DNA of 64,000 bases, taken from positions 842,001 through 906,000 of the forward strand of contig LR743504.1 in NCBI GenBank assembly GCA_902712845.1. Direction: 5' to 3'. Below are positions 36,898-48,175 of this stretch, piece after piece; position 1 is the first letter of the stretch; each line of letters begins with the position of its first letter. The notes below the pieces were generated by a model, which was not told where the DNA came from, ran no database searches, and saw only the letters and a program-made list of their open reading frames with translations. A program made the position numbers and the translations under genes. Origin of the DNA: Methylobacterium bullatum. Its GTDB lineage: Bacteria; Pseudomonadota; Alphaproteobacteria; Rhizobiales; Beijerinckiaceae.

Positions 36898-37329
36898 TCA
36901 GCCGGCCAAGAGGTCGGTGGTGGGACGATCGGCGCCCCACATCTTCTCGAGATTGTAGAAGCCACGGACCTCCGGGCGGAAGATATGGACGATGATGTCG
37001 CCCGTATCGATCAGCACCCAATCGCAGGCGGGCAGGCCCTCGACCCGGGCCGTTCCGAAGCCCTTGGACTTCATTTCCTGCAGGATCCGGTCGGCGATGG
37101 CGCTGACATGGCGCTGCGAGCGGCCGGAAGTGATGATCATCGTGTCGGCGAGCGAGGTCCGACCGGCGAGATCGATCTCGATGGTTTCCTCGGCCTTCAT
37201 GTCTTCGAGACAATCGAGCGCGAGCGCCTTGAGATCGCCGATCCGCTGATCGGTGGCGTGGTCGGAACCCGTGGTCCCGGAAAGGTGCGAATCGGTCAGT
37301 GTCTCGATTCCCGAAGTGACGGCGGTCAT
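36898..37329 (-). CDS. rsfS: Ribosome silencing factor RsfS
   Basis: A 143-residue DUF143 protein. After a ~25-residue variable N-terminus come CLEDMKAEETIEIDLAG, DTMIITSGRSQRHVSAIADRI and CDWVLIDTGDIIVHIF, all conserved in RsfS, which binds L14 on the 50S subunit and blocks joining with 30S when nutrients are low. It lies 33 bp before rlmH and 73 bp after nadD. Confidence 0.96.
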   Translation of the reverse strand: MTAVTSGIETLTDSHLSGTTGSDHATDQRIGDLKALALDCLEDMKAEETIEIDLAGRTSLADTMIITSGRSQRHVSAIADRILQEMKSKGFGTARVEGLPACDWVLIDTGDIIVHIFRPEVRGFYNLEKMWGADRPTTDLLAG

Positions 37330-37402
37330 TGTATCTGAACAATCTATAGTCTGGAGAGAGTGGAACGATCACTCTCCGTTTTCAAGAGTCGCGACGCACT
37401 CG

Positions 37403-38029
37403 TCATCGTCCGGCCCGGAGGGCCGTGGACGACAGGGTCGAGCGCGGGCCATGGAGAAACACCCAGGCCGGGGGTTCGAGATCGGCGAGGAGACCCGCAT
37501 CCGATTCGTCGATGCGCCATCGTCCCATCGCCTGCGCCCCTCGGGCGCTCGGCGCCGTCAGGGTGAAGCCCGGCCTATCGATGATGGCAATCGGCATCGT
37601 GGCGGCGATAGCACGAAAATCGCGCCAGCGGTGAAATGCCGCGAGAGAGTCGGCCCCCATGATCCAGACGAAGCGCACGGCGGGGTGGCGGGCCTGGAGG
37701 TAGGCGAGGCTCTGGCGGGTGTAGCGGGCGCCGATCTGCGTTTCGAAACCGGTGATGGCGATGCGCGGATGGTCGGCGACGGCGGATGCCACCGCGATCC
37801 GCGTCTCGAGGGGAGCGAGAGCCGTGCGGTCCTTGAGCGGGTTTCCGGGGGTGACCATCCACCAGATGCGGTCGAGCCGCAGCCGTTTCAGCGCCACGAG
37901 GCTCACGTGGCGATGGCCGAGATGGGCCGGATTGAAGGACCCGCCATAAAGGCCGATCCGCAGACCTGGTACGGCGGGAGGCAGCCGGACGAGCCCCTCT
38001 GCCTCAAGCCTCACGGGTGGAGCCGACAC
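37403..38029 (-). CDS. nadD: Nicotinate-nucleotide adenylyltransferase
   Basis: This 208-residue NadD has the nucleotidyltransferase motif GLYGGSFNPAHLGH at residues about 26-39, WWMVTPGNPLK, GADSLAAFHRWRDF, and the C-terminal (S/T)xxSST-ALR site that binds ATP. It forms nicotinate adenine dinucleotide in NAD synthesis. It lies 20 bp after proA, in a run reading proB-proA-nadD-rsfS-rlmH. Confidence 0.96.
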   Translation of the reverse strand: MSAPPVRLEAEGLVRLPPAVPGLRIGLYGGSFNPAHLGHRHVSLVALKRLRLDRIWWMVTPGNPLKDRTALAPLETRIAVASAVADHPRIAITGFETQIGARYTRQSLAYLQARHPAVRFVWIMGADSLAAFHRWRDFRAIAATMPIAIIDRPGFTLTAPSARGAQAMGRWRIDESDAGLLADLEPPAWVFLHGPRSTLSSTALRAGR

Positions 38030-38049
38030 GCCGCATCAGGCAGGCCGCA

Positions 38050-39348
38050 TCAAGGACGCGTCTGCCCGCGGCCATGGACCCGGTACTTGAAGGTCGTCAG
38101 CTGCTCGACGCCCACCGGACCGCGCGCATGCATGCGCCCGGTGGCGATACCGATCTCGGCGCCGAAGCCGAACTCGCCGCCATCGGCGAATTGCGTCGAG
38201 GCGTTGTGGGTGACGATGGCCGAATCGACCTCCGCGAGGAAGCGCGTCGCCTCGGCGGCGTCGGCCGTGACGATAGCGTCGGTATGGTGCGAGCCGTTGG
38301 CCTCGATATGGGCGATCGCCGCGTCGAGCCCGTCCACCACCTTCACGGCGATGATGGCGTCGAGATACTCGGTGCGCCAATCGATCTCGGTGGCGGCGGT
38401 GACCCGCGCATCCACCGCCTGCGTCGCCTCATCGCCGCGGACGCTGCAGCCGGCCTCGATCAGCGCCGTGACCAAGGGAGCGAGGTGGGTCTCCGCCACG
38501 GCGGCATCGACGAGCAGGGTCTCGGCGGCGCCGCAGATGCCGGTGCGGCGCATCTTGCTGTTGATCACCAGCGTGCGCGCCATGTCGAGATCCGCGCCGG
38601 CCGCCACGTAGACGTGGCAGATGCCGTCGAGATGGGCGAAGACCGGGACCTTGGCCTCGGACTGGACCCGCTCCACGAGGCCGCGCCCGCCACGGGGCAC
38701 GATGACGTCGATGCAGCCGTCGAGGCCCGACAGCATGGCGCCCACCGCCGCGCGGTCACGGGTGGGGACGATCTGCACGGCATCCGCCGGCAGGCCGGCG
38801 GCTTCCAGCCCTTCGCGCATGGCACGCGCGATGGCCATGGCGGTGCGGTGGCTGTCCGACCCGGCGCGCAGGATAGCGGCATTGCCGGCCTTGAGGCACA
38901 GGGCCCCCGCATCGGCGGTGACGTTGGGACGGCTCTCGAAGATGACGCCGACGACGCCGAGCGGCACGGCGATCCGCTCGATCAGCAGCCCGTTCGGGCG
39001 CTCGAACGCCGCGAGTTGGCGACCGACGGGGTCGGGCAGCGCGCCGATCTTGGCCACCGCATCGGCCATGGCGGCGAGCCGGCCCTCGTCGAGGGTGAGG
39101 CGGTCGATCAGCGCCTGGGTCTGTGCGCTCGCCTTGGCGGCGGCGACGTCGCGGGCGTTCTCGGCCAGGATCGCCTCCCGGCTCGCCCTTAGGCACTCGG
39201 CCACCTGGCGCAGGGCGACATCCTTCGCCTGGGCCGAGGCCTGGGCGATCTTGCGGGCGGCCGCGCGGGCGCGGTGGCCGATCTCCTGCATCTGCTCGGT
39301 GAGATCGGGGGCGGCGGCGAAATCGGATCTCAGGTTCAGAACGGGCAC
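38050..39348 (-). CDS. proA: Glutamate-5-semialdehyde dehydrogenase
   Basis: This 432-residue aldehyde dehydrogenase reduces gamma-glutamyl phosphate to the semialdehyde in proline synthesis. Key features are the active-site Cys in [36 protein letters not shown] and the C-terminal [13 protein letters not shown], all conserved in ProA. It follows proB after 107 bp. Confidence 0.97.
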   Translation of the reverse strand: MPVLNLRSDFAAAPDLTEQMQEIGHRARAAARKIAQASAQAKDVALRQVAECLRASREAILAENARDVAAAKASAQTQALIDRLTLDEGRLAAMADAVAKIGALPDPVGRQLAAFERPNGLLIERIAVPLGVVGVIFESRPNVTADAGALCLKAGNAAILRAGSDSHRTAMAIARAMREGLEAAGLPADAVQIVPTRDRAAVGAMLSGLDGCIDVIVPRGGRGLVERVQSEAKVPVFAHLDGICHVYVAAGADLDMARTLVINSKMRRTGICGAAETLLVDAAVAETHLAPLVTALIEAGCSVRGDEATQAVDARVTAATEIDWRTEYLDAIIAVKVVDGLDAAIAHIEANGSHHTDAIVTADAAEATRFLAEVDSAIVTHNASTQFADGGEFGFGAEIGIATGRMHARGPVGVEQLTTFKYRVHGRGQTRP

Positions 39349-39455
39349 GGTCTGTTTCCTCGCAGCTCACCGTTCAAGGCGATGGCGGCATATCGATTGT
39401 GCCCTCATGCCATGCGTCGAGGCGGCAAAACAAGCACATTGCATAATAGTCGAGC

Positions 39456-40607
39456 CTATTCTCCCACCATTGCGAGGTCATCGCGATGCACCATTTCAGC
39501 GCGACCGGGATGAGTAAGCAATTCCGCAATCTCCCGACTCGGGCGACCGATGATCTGAGCCGCCTGTGCACTGTCATAAGCCACGAGGCCGCGCCCCAGG
39601 GTGCGGCCCTGCACGTCCCGGATGATCACAGCATCCCCCCGCCCGAAGTTTCCCGACAATCCGGTGACGCCGACCGGCAGCAAACTCGCGCCGCCCTGCA
39701 GGGCGCGGGCCGCCCCGGCATCGACCACGAGGATACCGCGCGGCTCGAGCGAACCGGCGATCCAGGCCTTGCGCGCAGCGACGGGGTTCGAGCCGGACAG
39801 GAACCAGGTGCAGCGCCCCCCCTGCAGGATGGTGCGCAGGGGGTTCTTCTCGCGCCCGTCGGCGATGATCATGTGGGTGCCGCCGCTCGCGGCGATCTTA
39901 CCCGCCTCGACCTTGGTGCGCATGCCGCCCCGCGATAGTTCCGAGGCCGGCCCGCCCGCCATGGCCTCGATCTCGGGCGTGATCCGCTCGATGAGGGGCA
40001 GATGACGCGCGTTCGGGTCACTGGCGGGGGGCGCCGTGTACAGGCCGTCGATATCGGAGAACAGCACCAGGACGTCGGCCCCGATCATGGTGGCGACGCG
40101 GGCGGCGAGACGGTCGTTGTCGCCGTAGCGGATCTCGCTGGTGGCCACCGTGTCGTTCTCGTTGACCACCGGCACGGCACGGACTTCGAGGAGCTTCAGC
40201 ACGGTGGCGCGGGCATTGAGGTAGCGGCGGCGCTCCTCGGTGTCCTGCGGCGTCACCAGGATCTGGCCCGCCGCGATGCCGTGATGGCCGAGCGCCTCGG
40301 CCCAGTAGCGCGCGAGCGCGATCTGCCCCACGGCGGCGGCGGCCTGGCTCTCCTCCAGCCGGAGCGTGCCTGGCGCGTAGCCGAGCACCGTCCGCCCCAG
40401 GGCGATGGCCCCGGACGAGACGACGAGAACGTCGACGCCCCGCGCATGCAGATCGGCAATGTCCTCGGCGAGCGCCGCCAGCCAGGCATGGCGCAGGCGA
40501 CCGCGCGCGCGGTCGACGAGCAGCGCCGAGCCGACCTTGATGACGACGCGGCGGAAATCCTGAAGGGCTGGAATCTGGGACGGGGCGGTCTGGGGAGAAG
40601 AGGTCAT
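39456..40607 (-). CDS. proB: Glutamate 5-kinase
   Basis: This 383-residue protein has an amino-acid-kinase domain ([53 protein letters not shown]) and a C-terminal PUA domain (residues about 290-370). It phosphorylates glutamate and is normally feedback-inhibited by proline. The ATG at 40607 is chosen because a ~40-codon fragment of an older upstream gene ends in an ATGA overlap exactly here. In its present context the normal upstream gene is disrupted, so the promoter may be new. Confidence 0.96.
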   Translation of the reverse strand: MTSSPQTAPSQIPALQDFRRVVIKVGSALLVDRARGRLRHAWLAALAEDIADLHARGVDVLVVSSGAIALGRTVLGYAPGTLRLEESQAAAAVGQIALARYWAEALGHHGIAAGQILVTPQDTEERRRYLNARATVLKLLEVRAVPVVNENDTVATSEIRYGDNDRLAARVATMIGADVLVLFSDIDGLYTAPPASDPNARHLPLIERITPEIEAMAGGPASELSRGGMRTKVEAGKIAASGGTHMIIADGREKNPLRTILQGGRCTWFLSGSNPVAARKAWIAGSLEPRGILVVDAGAARALQGGASLLPVGVTGLSGNFGRGDAVIIRDVQGRTLGRGLVAYDSAQAAQIIGRPSREIAELLTHPGRAEMVHRDDLAMVGE

Positions 40608-40726
40608 GGCACGGGGGTGTAGGCGAAGGCGATATCCGTGTGAACGAAGTCCTCGCCGTTGAACAGCAGCGGCAGCGCATGGGTCCGGTCCACGAAGGTC
40701 GGGCAAGTGGCGCATGTCTCGGTCTG
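40604..40726 (-). pseudogene. C-terminal remnant of a gene once upstream of proB
   Basis: In the frame that ends TGA at 40604-40606, overlapping the proB ATG, 40 codons read as plausible protein ([18 protein letters not shown], then [19 protein letters not shown]). They have high third-position GC and lie behind a TAG. The rest of the gene is missing; beyond about 40735 the DNA changes to lower-GC sequence. The coupled ATGA overlap is typical of a former operon partner. I do not recognise the family. Confidence 0.5.
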
Positions 40727-41035
40727 CTACGTATGCAAGCCCGTTCCCCCGTCTTGAATAGGGGGTAAACTTTGCGGGAGTGAAAACGTACCCATGGACC
40801 GAACGGAGCACCGCCCTCGCCGCAGGCTGAGACCGGGGTTAGACCTTCGCCGCTTGTGGGCGGATCGCGGAGTAATTCTGCTGGGCTCAGAAGGGATAAG
40901 AAGCACTGTCCTTTTCGCAGTGTAGCGAGAGGAAACGATCGCTAAGCCGTCCTCGCCAGGGCACGCCACCATTCTGGGGATGCGTCGAAACACGATCTCC
41001 TTGAACCACATCCCGTTAAGATTGCATGCGCGATA
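40727..41035. other. Junction and leader region before the rpfF-like gene
   Basis: This ~310-bp stretch has no supported gene. Sequence composition shifts here from the GC-rich host pattern to a mixed one. The segment AAACTTTGCGGGAGTGAAAACGTACCC near 40767-40793 resembles the ends of some IS21-type elements, but I cannot confirm it. It carries the promoter for the following plus-strand gene. Confidence 0.4.
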
Positions 41036-43077
<2,042 letters not shown>

Positions 43078-43139
43078 TCATTCGCCGTGGGCGGGGCCTG
43101 CCGGCTCCGGACCTTGGCGAATCACATGCGGGTTCGGGT

Positions 43140-43610
43140 TCAGGCTGCGCCTTGTCGGCACTTCCCGTCGAGGTTCAGGTACTGCACGCTGCGCAGGCCC
43201 GCCTCGAACCACGCCCCACCCGACTTCGTCCGGTCGTAGGCGTAGAGATTGATGACGATGGCGCCGTCCGGCGAGGTGAGGGTCGCCGGTACCTGCGCGT
43301 CGTCGAAGGCCCAGATCGGGCGGGAATCGGAGCCGAACTCGGCCCGTGTCCCGTCCATCTCGAACTGGCTCACCTGGGCGAAGACCGGCCGCTCGTCATG
43401 GTCGGAGATCGCGAAGGTGAAGCCGACCTTGGGGCTTCGCCCGACGAAGTTGTAGAATTCGCAGTAGAGCGTCGGGCTCCGTGGCGACGGTCTTTGAATG
43501 CCCGCGACCGGGGTCGCGGGAGGCTCCCCTCCGCCACCCAGAAGCACGAGGGCGACCGCGACCGAACCGGTCGCGGCGAGGGCCGCCAGAACGAGCGTGC
43601 GTTGCGTCAT
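43140..43610 (-). CDS. Exported or membrane-anchored hypothetical protein, 156 aa
   Basis: A 156-residue protein with an N-terminal hydrophobic helix (LVLAALAATGSVAVALVLLGG) followed by a Pro-rich spacer. The rest (LYCEFYNFVGRSPKVGFTFAIS ...GAIVINLYAYDRTKSGGAWFEAG) looks like a beta-rich domain with two cysteines, C50-type and C151-type, probably disulfide-linked outside the cytoplasm. I do not recognise the family. It lies between obgE and rpmA in the same direction, where an anonymous gene often occurs. Confidence 0.75.
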   Translation of the reverse strand: MTQRTLVLAALAATGSVAVALVLLGGGGEPPATPVAGIQRPSPRSPTLYCEFYNFVGRSPKVGFTFAISDHDERPVFAQVSQFEMDGTRAEFGSDSRPIWAFDDAQVPATLTSPDGAIVINLYAYDRTKSGGAWFEAGLRSVQYLNLDGKCRQGAA

Positions 43611-43669
43611 CGCGGCTCCGCTTCCGAGGGCGACACCGTCCGGACGACGGAGACCCGCGCAGACGACGA

Positions 43670-43697
43670 AAGGGAGGATGGCGCACCATCCTCCCTT
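43670..43697 (-). terminator. Strong hairpin downstream of rpmA
   Basis: AAGGGAGGATGG and CCATCCTCCCTT form a perfect 12-bp stem with a CGCA loop, ~70 bp after the rpmA stop. On the minus strand it is followed by a short T stretch (TTTCG). It likely ends or attenuates the rplU-rpmA transcript before the next gene. Confidence 0.65.
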
Positions 43698-43765
43698 CGA
43701 TGTCCGACGATCGTCGATAACGGGATGCCCGGTGCGGGCGCCGCCTCGCGGTGGAAGGCCGTGGA

Positions 43766-44032
43766 TTACTCCGCGGCTTCCTGATGCGGCACGACAGCGA
43801 CGAAGGCGCGGCCGCGCTTCACCTGGAACAGCACGCGTCCGTCCGCCTTGGCGAACAGGGTGTGGTCCGTGCCGATGCCGACATTGACGCCGGGGTGGAA
43901 CTTGGTGCCGCGCTGACGGACGATGATGTTGCCGGCGATGACGGCTTCGGCACCGAACTTCTTCACGCCGAGGCGCTGACCGGCCGAATCACGGCCGTTG
44001 CGGGACGAGCCGCCTGCTTTTTTATGGGCCAT
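43766..44032 (-). CDS. rpmA: 50S ribosomal protein L27
   Basis: This 88-residue L27 starts [16 protein letters not shown], whose N-terminus reaches the peptidyl-transferase centre. [26 protein letters not shown] and [12 protein letters not shown] follow as in all L27 proteins. There is no N-terminal cleavage extension of the Firmicute type. It is 32 bp after rplU. Confidence 0.98.
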   Translation of the reverse strand: MAHKKAGGSSRNGRDSAGQRLGVKKFGAEAVIAGNIIVRQRGTKFHPGVNVGIGTDHTLFAKADGRVLFQVKRGRAFVAVVPHQEAAE

Positions 44033-44064
44033 TGTGGTTGACTCCGAATGTCTCGATCAGAACG

Positions 44065-44379
44065 TCAGGCGCTGATGCCGGTGATGCGCACCACGGTGTG
44101 GTGCTGGCGATGACCGCGCTTGCGACGCGAGTTCTGACGGCGGCGCTTCTTGAAGGCGATGACCTTCGCGTCGCGGCCGTGGCTGACGATCTCGCCGGCG
44201 ACGCTGATGCCCGACAGGAGCGGCGCGCCGACCTGGGTGGCGCCCGCGTCGTCCGCGAACAGGAGGACTTCGCCGAAGGTCACGGCGGAGCCGGGCTCGC
44301 CCTCGACGGTGGCGATCGTGATGGTGTCGTTGGCGGCAACGCGATACTGCTTGCCGCCCGTCTTGATGACTGCGAACAT
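44065..44379 (-). CDS. rplU: 50S ribosomal protein L21
   Basis: This 104-residue L21 starts MFAVIKTGGKQYRVAAND, with KVIAFKKRRRQNSRRKRGHRQ, the basic 23S-binding segment, and RVTGI-type end (VRITGISA). It heads the rplU-rpmA pair. Its promoter lies in the 420-bp gap upstream. Confidence 0.98.
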   Translation of the reverse strand: MFAVIKTGGKQYRVAANDTITIATVEGEPGSAVTFGEVLLFADDAGATQVGAPLLSGISVAGEIVSHGRDAKVIAFKKRRRQNSRRKRGHRQHHTVVRITGISA

Positions 44380-44799
44380 CGTTCTCTCTTCGTGTTCTCT
44401 GCCGGCCTCCAGCCTTGCGAGCCTGGACCGTCTTCTTGTTCAGGTCATCCGCGACACCGATTCGAGCGATGCTGCGAACGCGAAACGCGCGGACTTCGTC
44501 GAGGAAGCCGCGCGAGCGTCGGTGGATAAGCGCGGGAAGGGTGATTTGTCAATGTCACTCCGAAAACGCCTCAGCGTCCGGCTTGATCGCCCCTGTGCCA
44601 AAGCGCGCCGATGTGCGTGAGCACATACTTCAAGCGACTTGCAAGTAGGACTTCAAAGTTGGCATCGGTCCAGGATAAAAGTAAATTGTATCATTACGTC
44701 GATGAAATTCTGAAACTATCGCTTCGACTTTTCGACGAATACTTTTAGCCACACCATTTTCCCGACTGATACCAACGTCGGATGCGAGCATCCGAATCG
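44380..44799. promoter_or_regulatory. Leader region of rplU, no gene seen
   Basis: The 420-bp gap between rplU and the ATPase gene reads away from both ends of interest: it must hold the rplU promoter and the 3' flank region of no plus-strand gene. The left part is GC-rich, while 44640-44780 is AT-rich (AAAAGTAAATTGTATCATTACG) and a likely place for promoter elements. No tRNA fold or convincing coding frame was found. Confidence 0.35.
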
Positions 44800-46320
44800 T
44801 CACCGCTTCATCAACCCACCCAGCACGTTCCGCAAAATCGCGTTCCCCACCTGGGTCCCCACGGTGCGCGCCATGGAACGGGCGGCGTTGCCGATGACCT
44901 GTTCGGCCAGACTCTGCGGCGGGCGGCGGCCGCCCTTGGGCGTGGGTTTCGATCCCAGCACGCCCCCGAGCAACCCGCCGAGCATGCCACTCAGCCCACC
45001 CTCCGATTGCTGCGCCGCCTCGGCCGGAGCGGAATCCAGCCCCTTGCGAGCGGCGAGGATCTCGTAGGCGCTCTCGTTGTCCACCGCCTCGTCGTACTTC
45101 CCCCGCAGCGGGCTTTTCGCGATCAGCTCGGCGCGCTCGGCCGGCGTCAGCGGCCCGACCCGGCCCTGCGGCGGGGCGATGAGGGCGCGCTCCACCATCG
45201 AGGGCGTGCCCTTGGCCTCGAGGAAGCTCACCAGGGCCTCGCCGACAGCGAGTTCGGTGATCGCCTTGGCAACGTCGAAGCCGGGATTCTGCCGGAACGT
45301 GTCGGCGGCGGCCTTCACCGCCCGCTGGTCCCGGGGCGTGAAGGCGCGCAAAGCGTGCTGGACGCGATTGCCGAGCTGGCCGAGCACCGATTCCGGCAGG
45401 TCGAGGGGGTTCTGGGTGACGAAATAGACGCCGACACCCTTGGAGCGGATCAGGCGGACCACCTGCTCCACCGCGTCGAGCAGGGCTTTTGGTGCGTCGT
45501 CGAACAGGAGATGCGCTTCGTCGAAGAAGAAGACGAGCTTGGGCTTGTCGAGGTCTCCCACCTCCGGCAGCTGCTCGAACAGTTCCGACAGCATCCAGAG
45601 CAGGAAGGAGGCGTAGAGGCGCGGCCGCTGCATCAGCTTGTCGGCGGCCAGGATGTTGACGATGCCCCGCCCATCGCGGTCGACTTTCATGAAGTCGTTA
45701 AGATCGAGCGCCGGCTCGCCGAAGAACTGGTCCGCGCCCTGGTTCTCCAGCATCAGCAATTGGCGCTGGATCGCCCCGACGGAGGCGGCCGAGACGTTGC
45801 CATACTTGCCCGAGATCTCCTTGAGGTTCTCGGTGACGTAGAGCAGCAGCGCGCGCAGGTCCTTGAGGTCGAGGACCGGCCATTGGTTGTCGTCCGCGAC
45901 GCGGAAGGCGATGTTGAGCACGCCTTCCTGCGTGTCGTTGAGTTCGAGCAGCCGGGCCAGCAGCAGCGGCCCCATCTCGATCACCGTGCAGCGGATCGGG
46001 TGCCCTTGCGCCCCGAACAGGTCCCAGAACACGGTGGGGAAACGGTCGGGCTCGTAGGTGATCCCGAGTTCCTCCGCGCGCTTGACGAAGACCGGCTTCG
46101 ATTCGCCCGCCGCCGCCAACCCCGAGAGGTCGCCCTTGATGTCGGCGGCGAAGACCGGGACGCCGGCATTGGAGAACCCCTCCGCCAGGACCTGGAGCGT
46201 CACCGTCTTGCCGGTGCCGGTGGCCCCGGCCACGAGCCCGTGGCGGTTGGCGAGCCTGAGGGTGAGGGCTTCCGGCTTGCTGCCGCTTTTGCCGACGAGG
46301 ATGGTGCCGTCGCTCTGCAT
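44800..46320 (-). CDS. HerA/YjgR-type ATPase (DUF853)
   Basis: This 506-residue protein has Walker A GATGTGKTVTLQ near residue 33 and Walker B KLVFFFDEAHLLF, with FVTQNPLDLPESVLGQLGNRVQHALRAFTP, the conserved helicase-like segment of YjgR/DUF853. The C-terminal 80 residues are Gly-rich (GGLSGMLGGLLGGVLG) and end in a helix like that of many family members. It is related to the HerA-FtsK superfamily of pumping ATPases; the cellular role of YjgR is unknown. Unlike HerA-NurA, no nuclease gene is adjacent. Confidence 0.9.
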   Translation of the reverse strand: MQSDGTILVGKSGSKPEALTLRLANRHGLVAGATGTGKTVTLQVLAEGFSNAGVPVFAADIKGDLSGLAAAGESKPVFVKRAEELGITYEPDRFPTVFWDLFGAQGHPIRCTVIEMGPLLLARLLELNDTQEGVLNIAFRVADDNQWPVLDLKDLRALLLYVTENLKEISGKYGNVSAASVGAIQRQLLMLENQGADQFFGEPALDLNDFMKVDRDGRGIVNILAADKLMQRPRLYASFLLWMLSELFEQLPEVGDLDKPKLVFFFDEAHLLFDDAPKALLDAVEQVVRLIRSKGVGVYFVTQNPLDLPESVLGQLGNRVQHALRAFTPRDQRAVKAAADTFRQNPGFDVAKAITELAVGEALVSFLEAKGTPSMVERALIAPPQGRVGPLTPAERAELIAKSPLRGKYDEAVDNESAYEILAARKGLDSAPAEAAQQSEGGLSGMLGGLLGGVLGSKPTPKGGRRPPQSLAEQVIGNAARSMARTVGTQVGNAILRNVLGGLMKR

Positions 46321-46479
46321 GATCGCCTGAACCCACCGCTTCGCGTCGCGCCCAGCGCAGCGACCCTGGGGTTATGACGCCCGGGGGACGCATTTTCCAG
46401 CAGCACCGCACCCGGCGCTTGATTTCATCGCGGACAGACCAGATGGACTACGCACACTCATGCGTTGGAGCATCGTTAC

Positions 46480-46866
46480 ATGGAAGAGTTGATTGCCCGC
46501 GTCACCACCAAGACCGGGCTCGACGCCGCGACGGCCCAGACGGCCATCGGCCACATCCTCGCCTTCCTGCAGAAGGAAGGCCCGGCCACCGAGGTTGCCC
46601 AGCTCTTCGCGGCGATGCCCGGTGCGGATGCGGCAGCGGCCCAGTCCAACGAGGGCGAGGGCGGCGGCGGCCTCATGGGCATGCTCGGCGGCATGATGGG
46701 CGGAGGTGTGATGGCCCTCGGCCAGAAGCTGATGGCGGCCGGCGTTCCCATGGGGCAGATGCAGCCGCTGGGCGCCGAACTGTTCGCCTTCGGCCGCGAG
46801 AAGGCCGGCGAGGACGTGATGGGGCCGATCGTCGGTTCGATCCCCGGCCTGAACCAGTTCGTCTGA
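46480..46866 (+). CDS. Small Gly/Met-rich protein, DUF2780-like
   Basis: A 128-residue protein starting MEELIARVTTKTGLDAATAQTAIG, with an N-terminal helical repeat like DUF2780/DUF937-type proteins, a Gly/Met-rich centre (GLMGMLGGMMGGGVMALG) and a C-terminus ending GSIPGLNQFV. Start 46480 is chosen because GGAG lies 9 bp before it; an in-frame TTG 15 bp upstream is less likely. Function unknown. It is divergent from the ATPase gene. Confidence 0.7.
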   Translation: MEELIARVTTKTGLDAATAQTAIGHILAFLQKEGPATEVAQLFAAMPGADAAAAQSNEGEGGGGLMGMLGGMMGGGVMALGQKLMAAGVPMGQMQPLGAELFAFGREKAGEDVMGPIVGSIPGLNQFV

Positions 46867-47113
46867 CGTCGGTCCGACACGCCCTTCATCCCCGGTGCCG
46901 GAGCCGGGGACGAGGGAGGTGCAAGAGGTTCGGCGGCTACTCATGGACATGTCGCCGGCGAACCATTTTGGCGCGCCCCTAACCGTCTCTGGATTCACGC
47001 AAAAGCCTGTCATAAAAGCGTTCGGGCTTCGTGATGATGTGGCCTCGCGGATATGAGGCTCCGGCGCTCCATCGGGAGCCGGCCTCGCGGGTCCGACAGA
47101 GCGGAATGGACTG

Positions 47114-48169
47114 ATGGTCCCGAACTTCGCACGCGATGCGTCCACGGCGTGGCTCAACGGCTGGGAGGCCCATGTCCATGCGCCCTTCGCCCGGTTCAAG
47201 CAGAAGCGCCTGGAGGCGGGACATGCCGGCTTCTCCGGCCTGCCGGGCTTCGCGAGCCTTCCCGGCGCCGGTGGCCGGTCCCTGATCCCGCCGGGCGGAA
47301 CGCCGATCCGGTTCAAGCCGCGCCTGAAGAAGCCCCTGGCCGCTCCGGGTCTCGACCCGGTGCTCGGCCGCATCGGCGACCTCGAAGTGCGCCTCGCCAC
47401 CACCGTCTCGGAGATCCGCCGCGCCCAGCGCCTGCGCTACCGGGTGTTCTACCAGGAGATGTCGGCGGTGGCCTCGGGCATGTCCCTGCTGTCCCGGCGG
47501 GACATCGACGATTACGACACGGTCTGCGACCATCTCCTGGTGATCGACCATGCGGCGACGGAGGCGAAACCCTTCCGCCGCCCGAGGCCGAAGGTGGTGG
47601 GCACCTACCGCCTGCTGCGCCAGGACGCGGCCGACCGCAATTTCGGCTTCTACACCGCCGGCGAATACGACATCGCGCCCCTGCTCGCCGCGCATCCCGG
47701 CAAGCGCTTCCTCGAACTCGGCCGGTCCTGCGTGCTGAAACCCTACCGGACCAAGCGCACGGTGGAACTGCTCTGGGCGGGGATCTGGGCCTATGTCCAG
47801 CACCACCGCATCGACGCGATGCTGGGCTGCGCCAGCCTGGAGGGGACCGACCCGGACAGGCTCGCCCTGGCGCTCAGCTTCCTCCACCACCATGCCCGCG
47901 CGCCCGAGCCCTGGTGCGCCAGGGCTCTGCCGGGACGGCACGTGGCCATGGATCGTCTGCCGCGCGAGGTGGTGGATGCCAAGGCCGCGCTCCAGTCGCT
48001 CCCGCCGCTGATCAAGGGCTACCTGCGGGTGGGCGCCACTTTCGGCGACGGCGCGGTGATCGACCACCAGTTCGGCACCACGGACGTGTTCGTGGTCCTG
48101 CCGGTCTCGGCCATCGCCGCCCGTTACATCGGTCATTTCGGCCCGGCCGCGAACAAGCGCGCGGCCTGA
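47114..48169 (+). CDS. OlsB-like GNAT acyltransferase (ornithine lipid type)
   Basis: This 351-residue protein has a GNAT-like domain in its second half: VRLATTVSEIRRAQRLRYRVFYQEM, VVGTYRLLRQ, FLELGRSCVLKPYRTKRTVELLW and GYLRVGATFGDGAVIDHQFGTTDVFVVL. This pattern is that of L-ornithine N-alpha-acyltransferase OlsB, which puts a 3-hydroxyacyl chain on ornithine in phosphorus-free membrane lipid synthesis. The ~90-residue N-terminal extension is not in OlsB. olsA is not adjacent, so substrate assignment is from similarity only. Confidence 0.82.
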   Translation: MVPNFARDASTAWLNGWEAHVHAPFARFKQKRLEAGHAGFSGLPGFASLPGAGGRSLIPPGGTPIRFKPRLKKPLAAPGLDPVLGRIGDLEVRLATTVSEIRRAQRLRYRVFYQEMSAVASGMSLLSRRDIDDYDTVCDHLLVIDHAATEAKPFRRPRPKVVGTYRLLRQDAADRNFGFYTAGEYDIAPLLAAHPGKRFLELGRSCVLKPYRTKRTVELLWAGIWAYVQHHRIDAMLGCASLEGTDPDRLALALSFLHHHARAPEPWCARALPGRHVAMDRLPREVVDAKAALQSLPPLIKGYLRVGATFGDGAVIDHQFGTTDVFVVLPVSAIAARYIGHFGPAANKRAA

Positions 48170-48175
48170 TCCCGT

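Noticed and set aside
40765..40795. Sequence similar to IS21-family ends (AAACTTTGC, GTGAAAACGTACCC)
   Set aside because: Only one end-like stretch, no transposase genes and no matching second end in the window; too weak to call an element.
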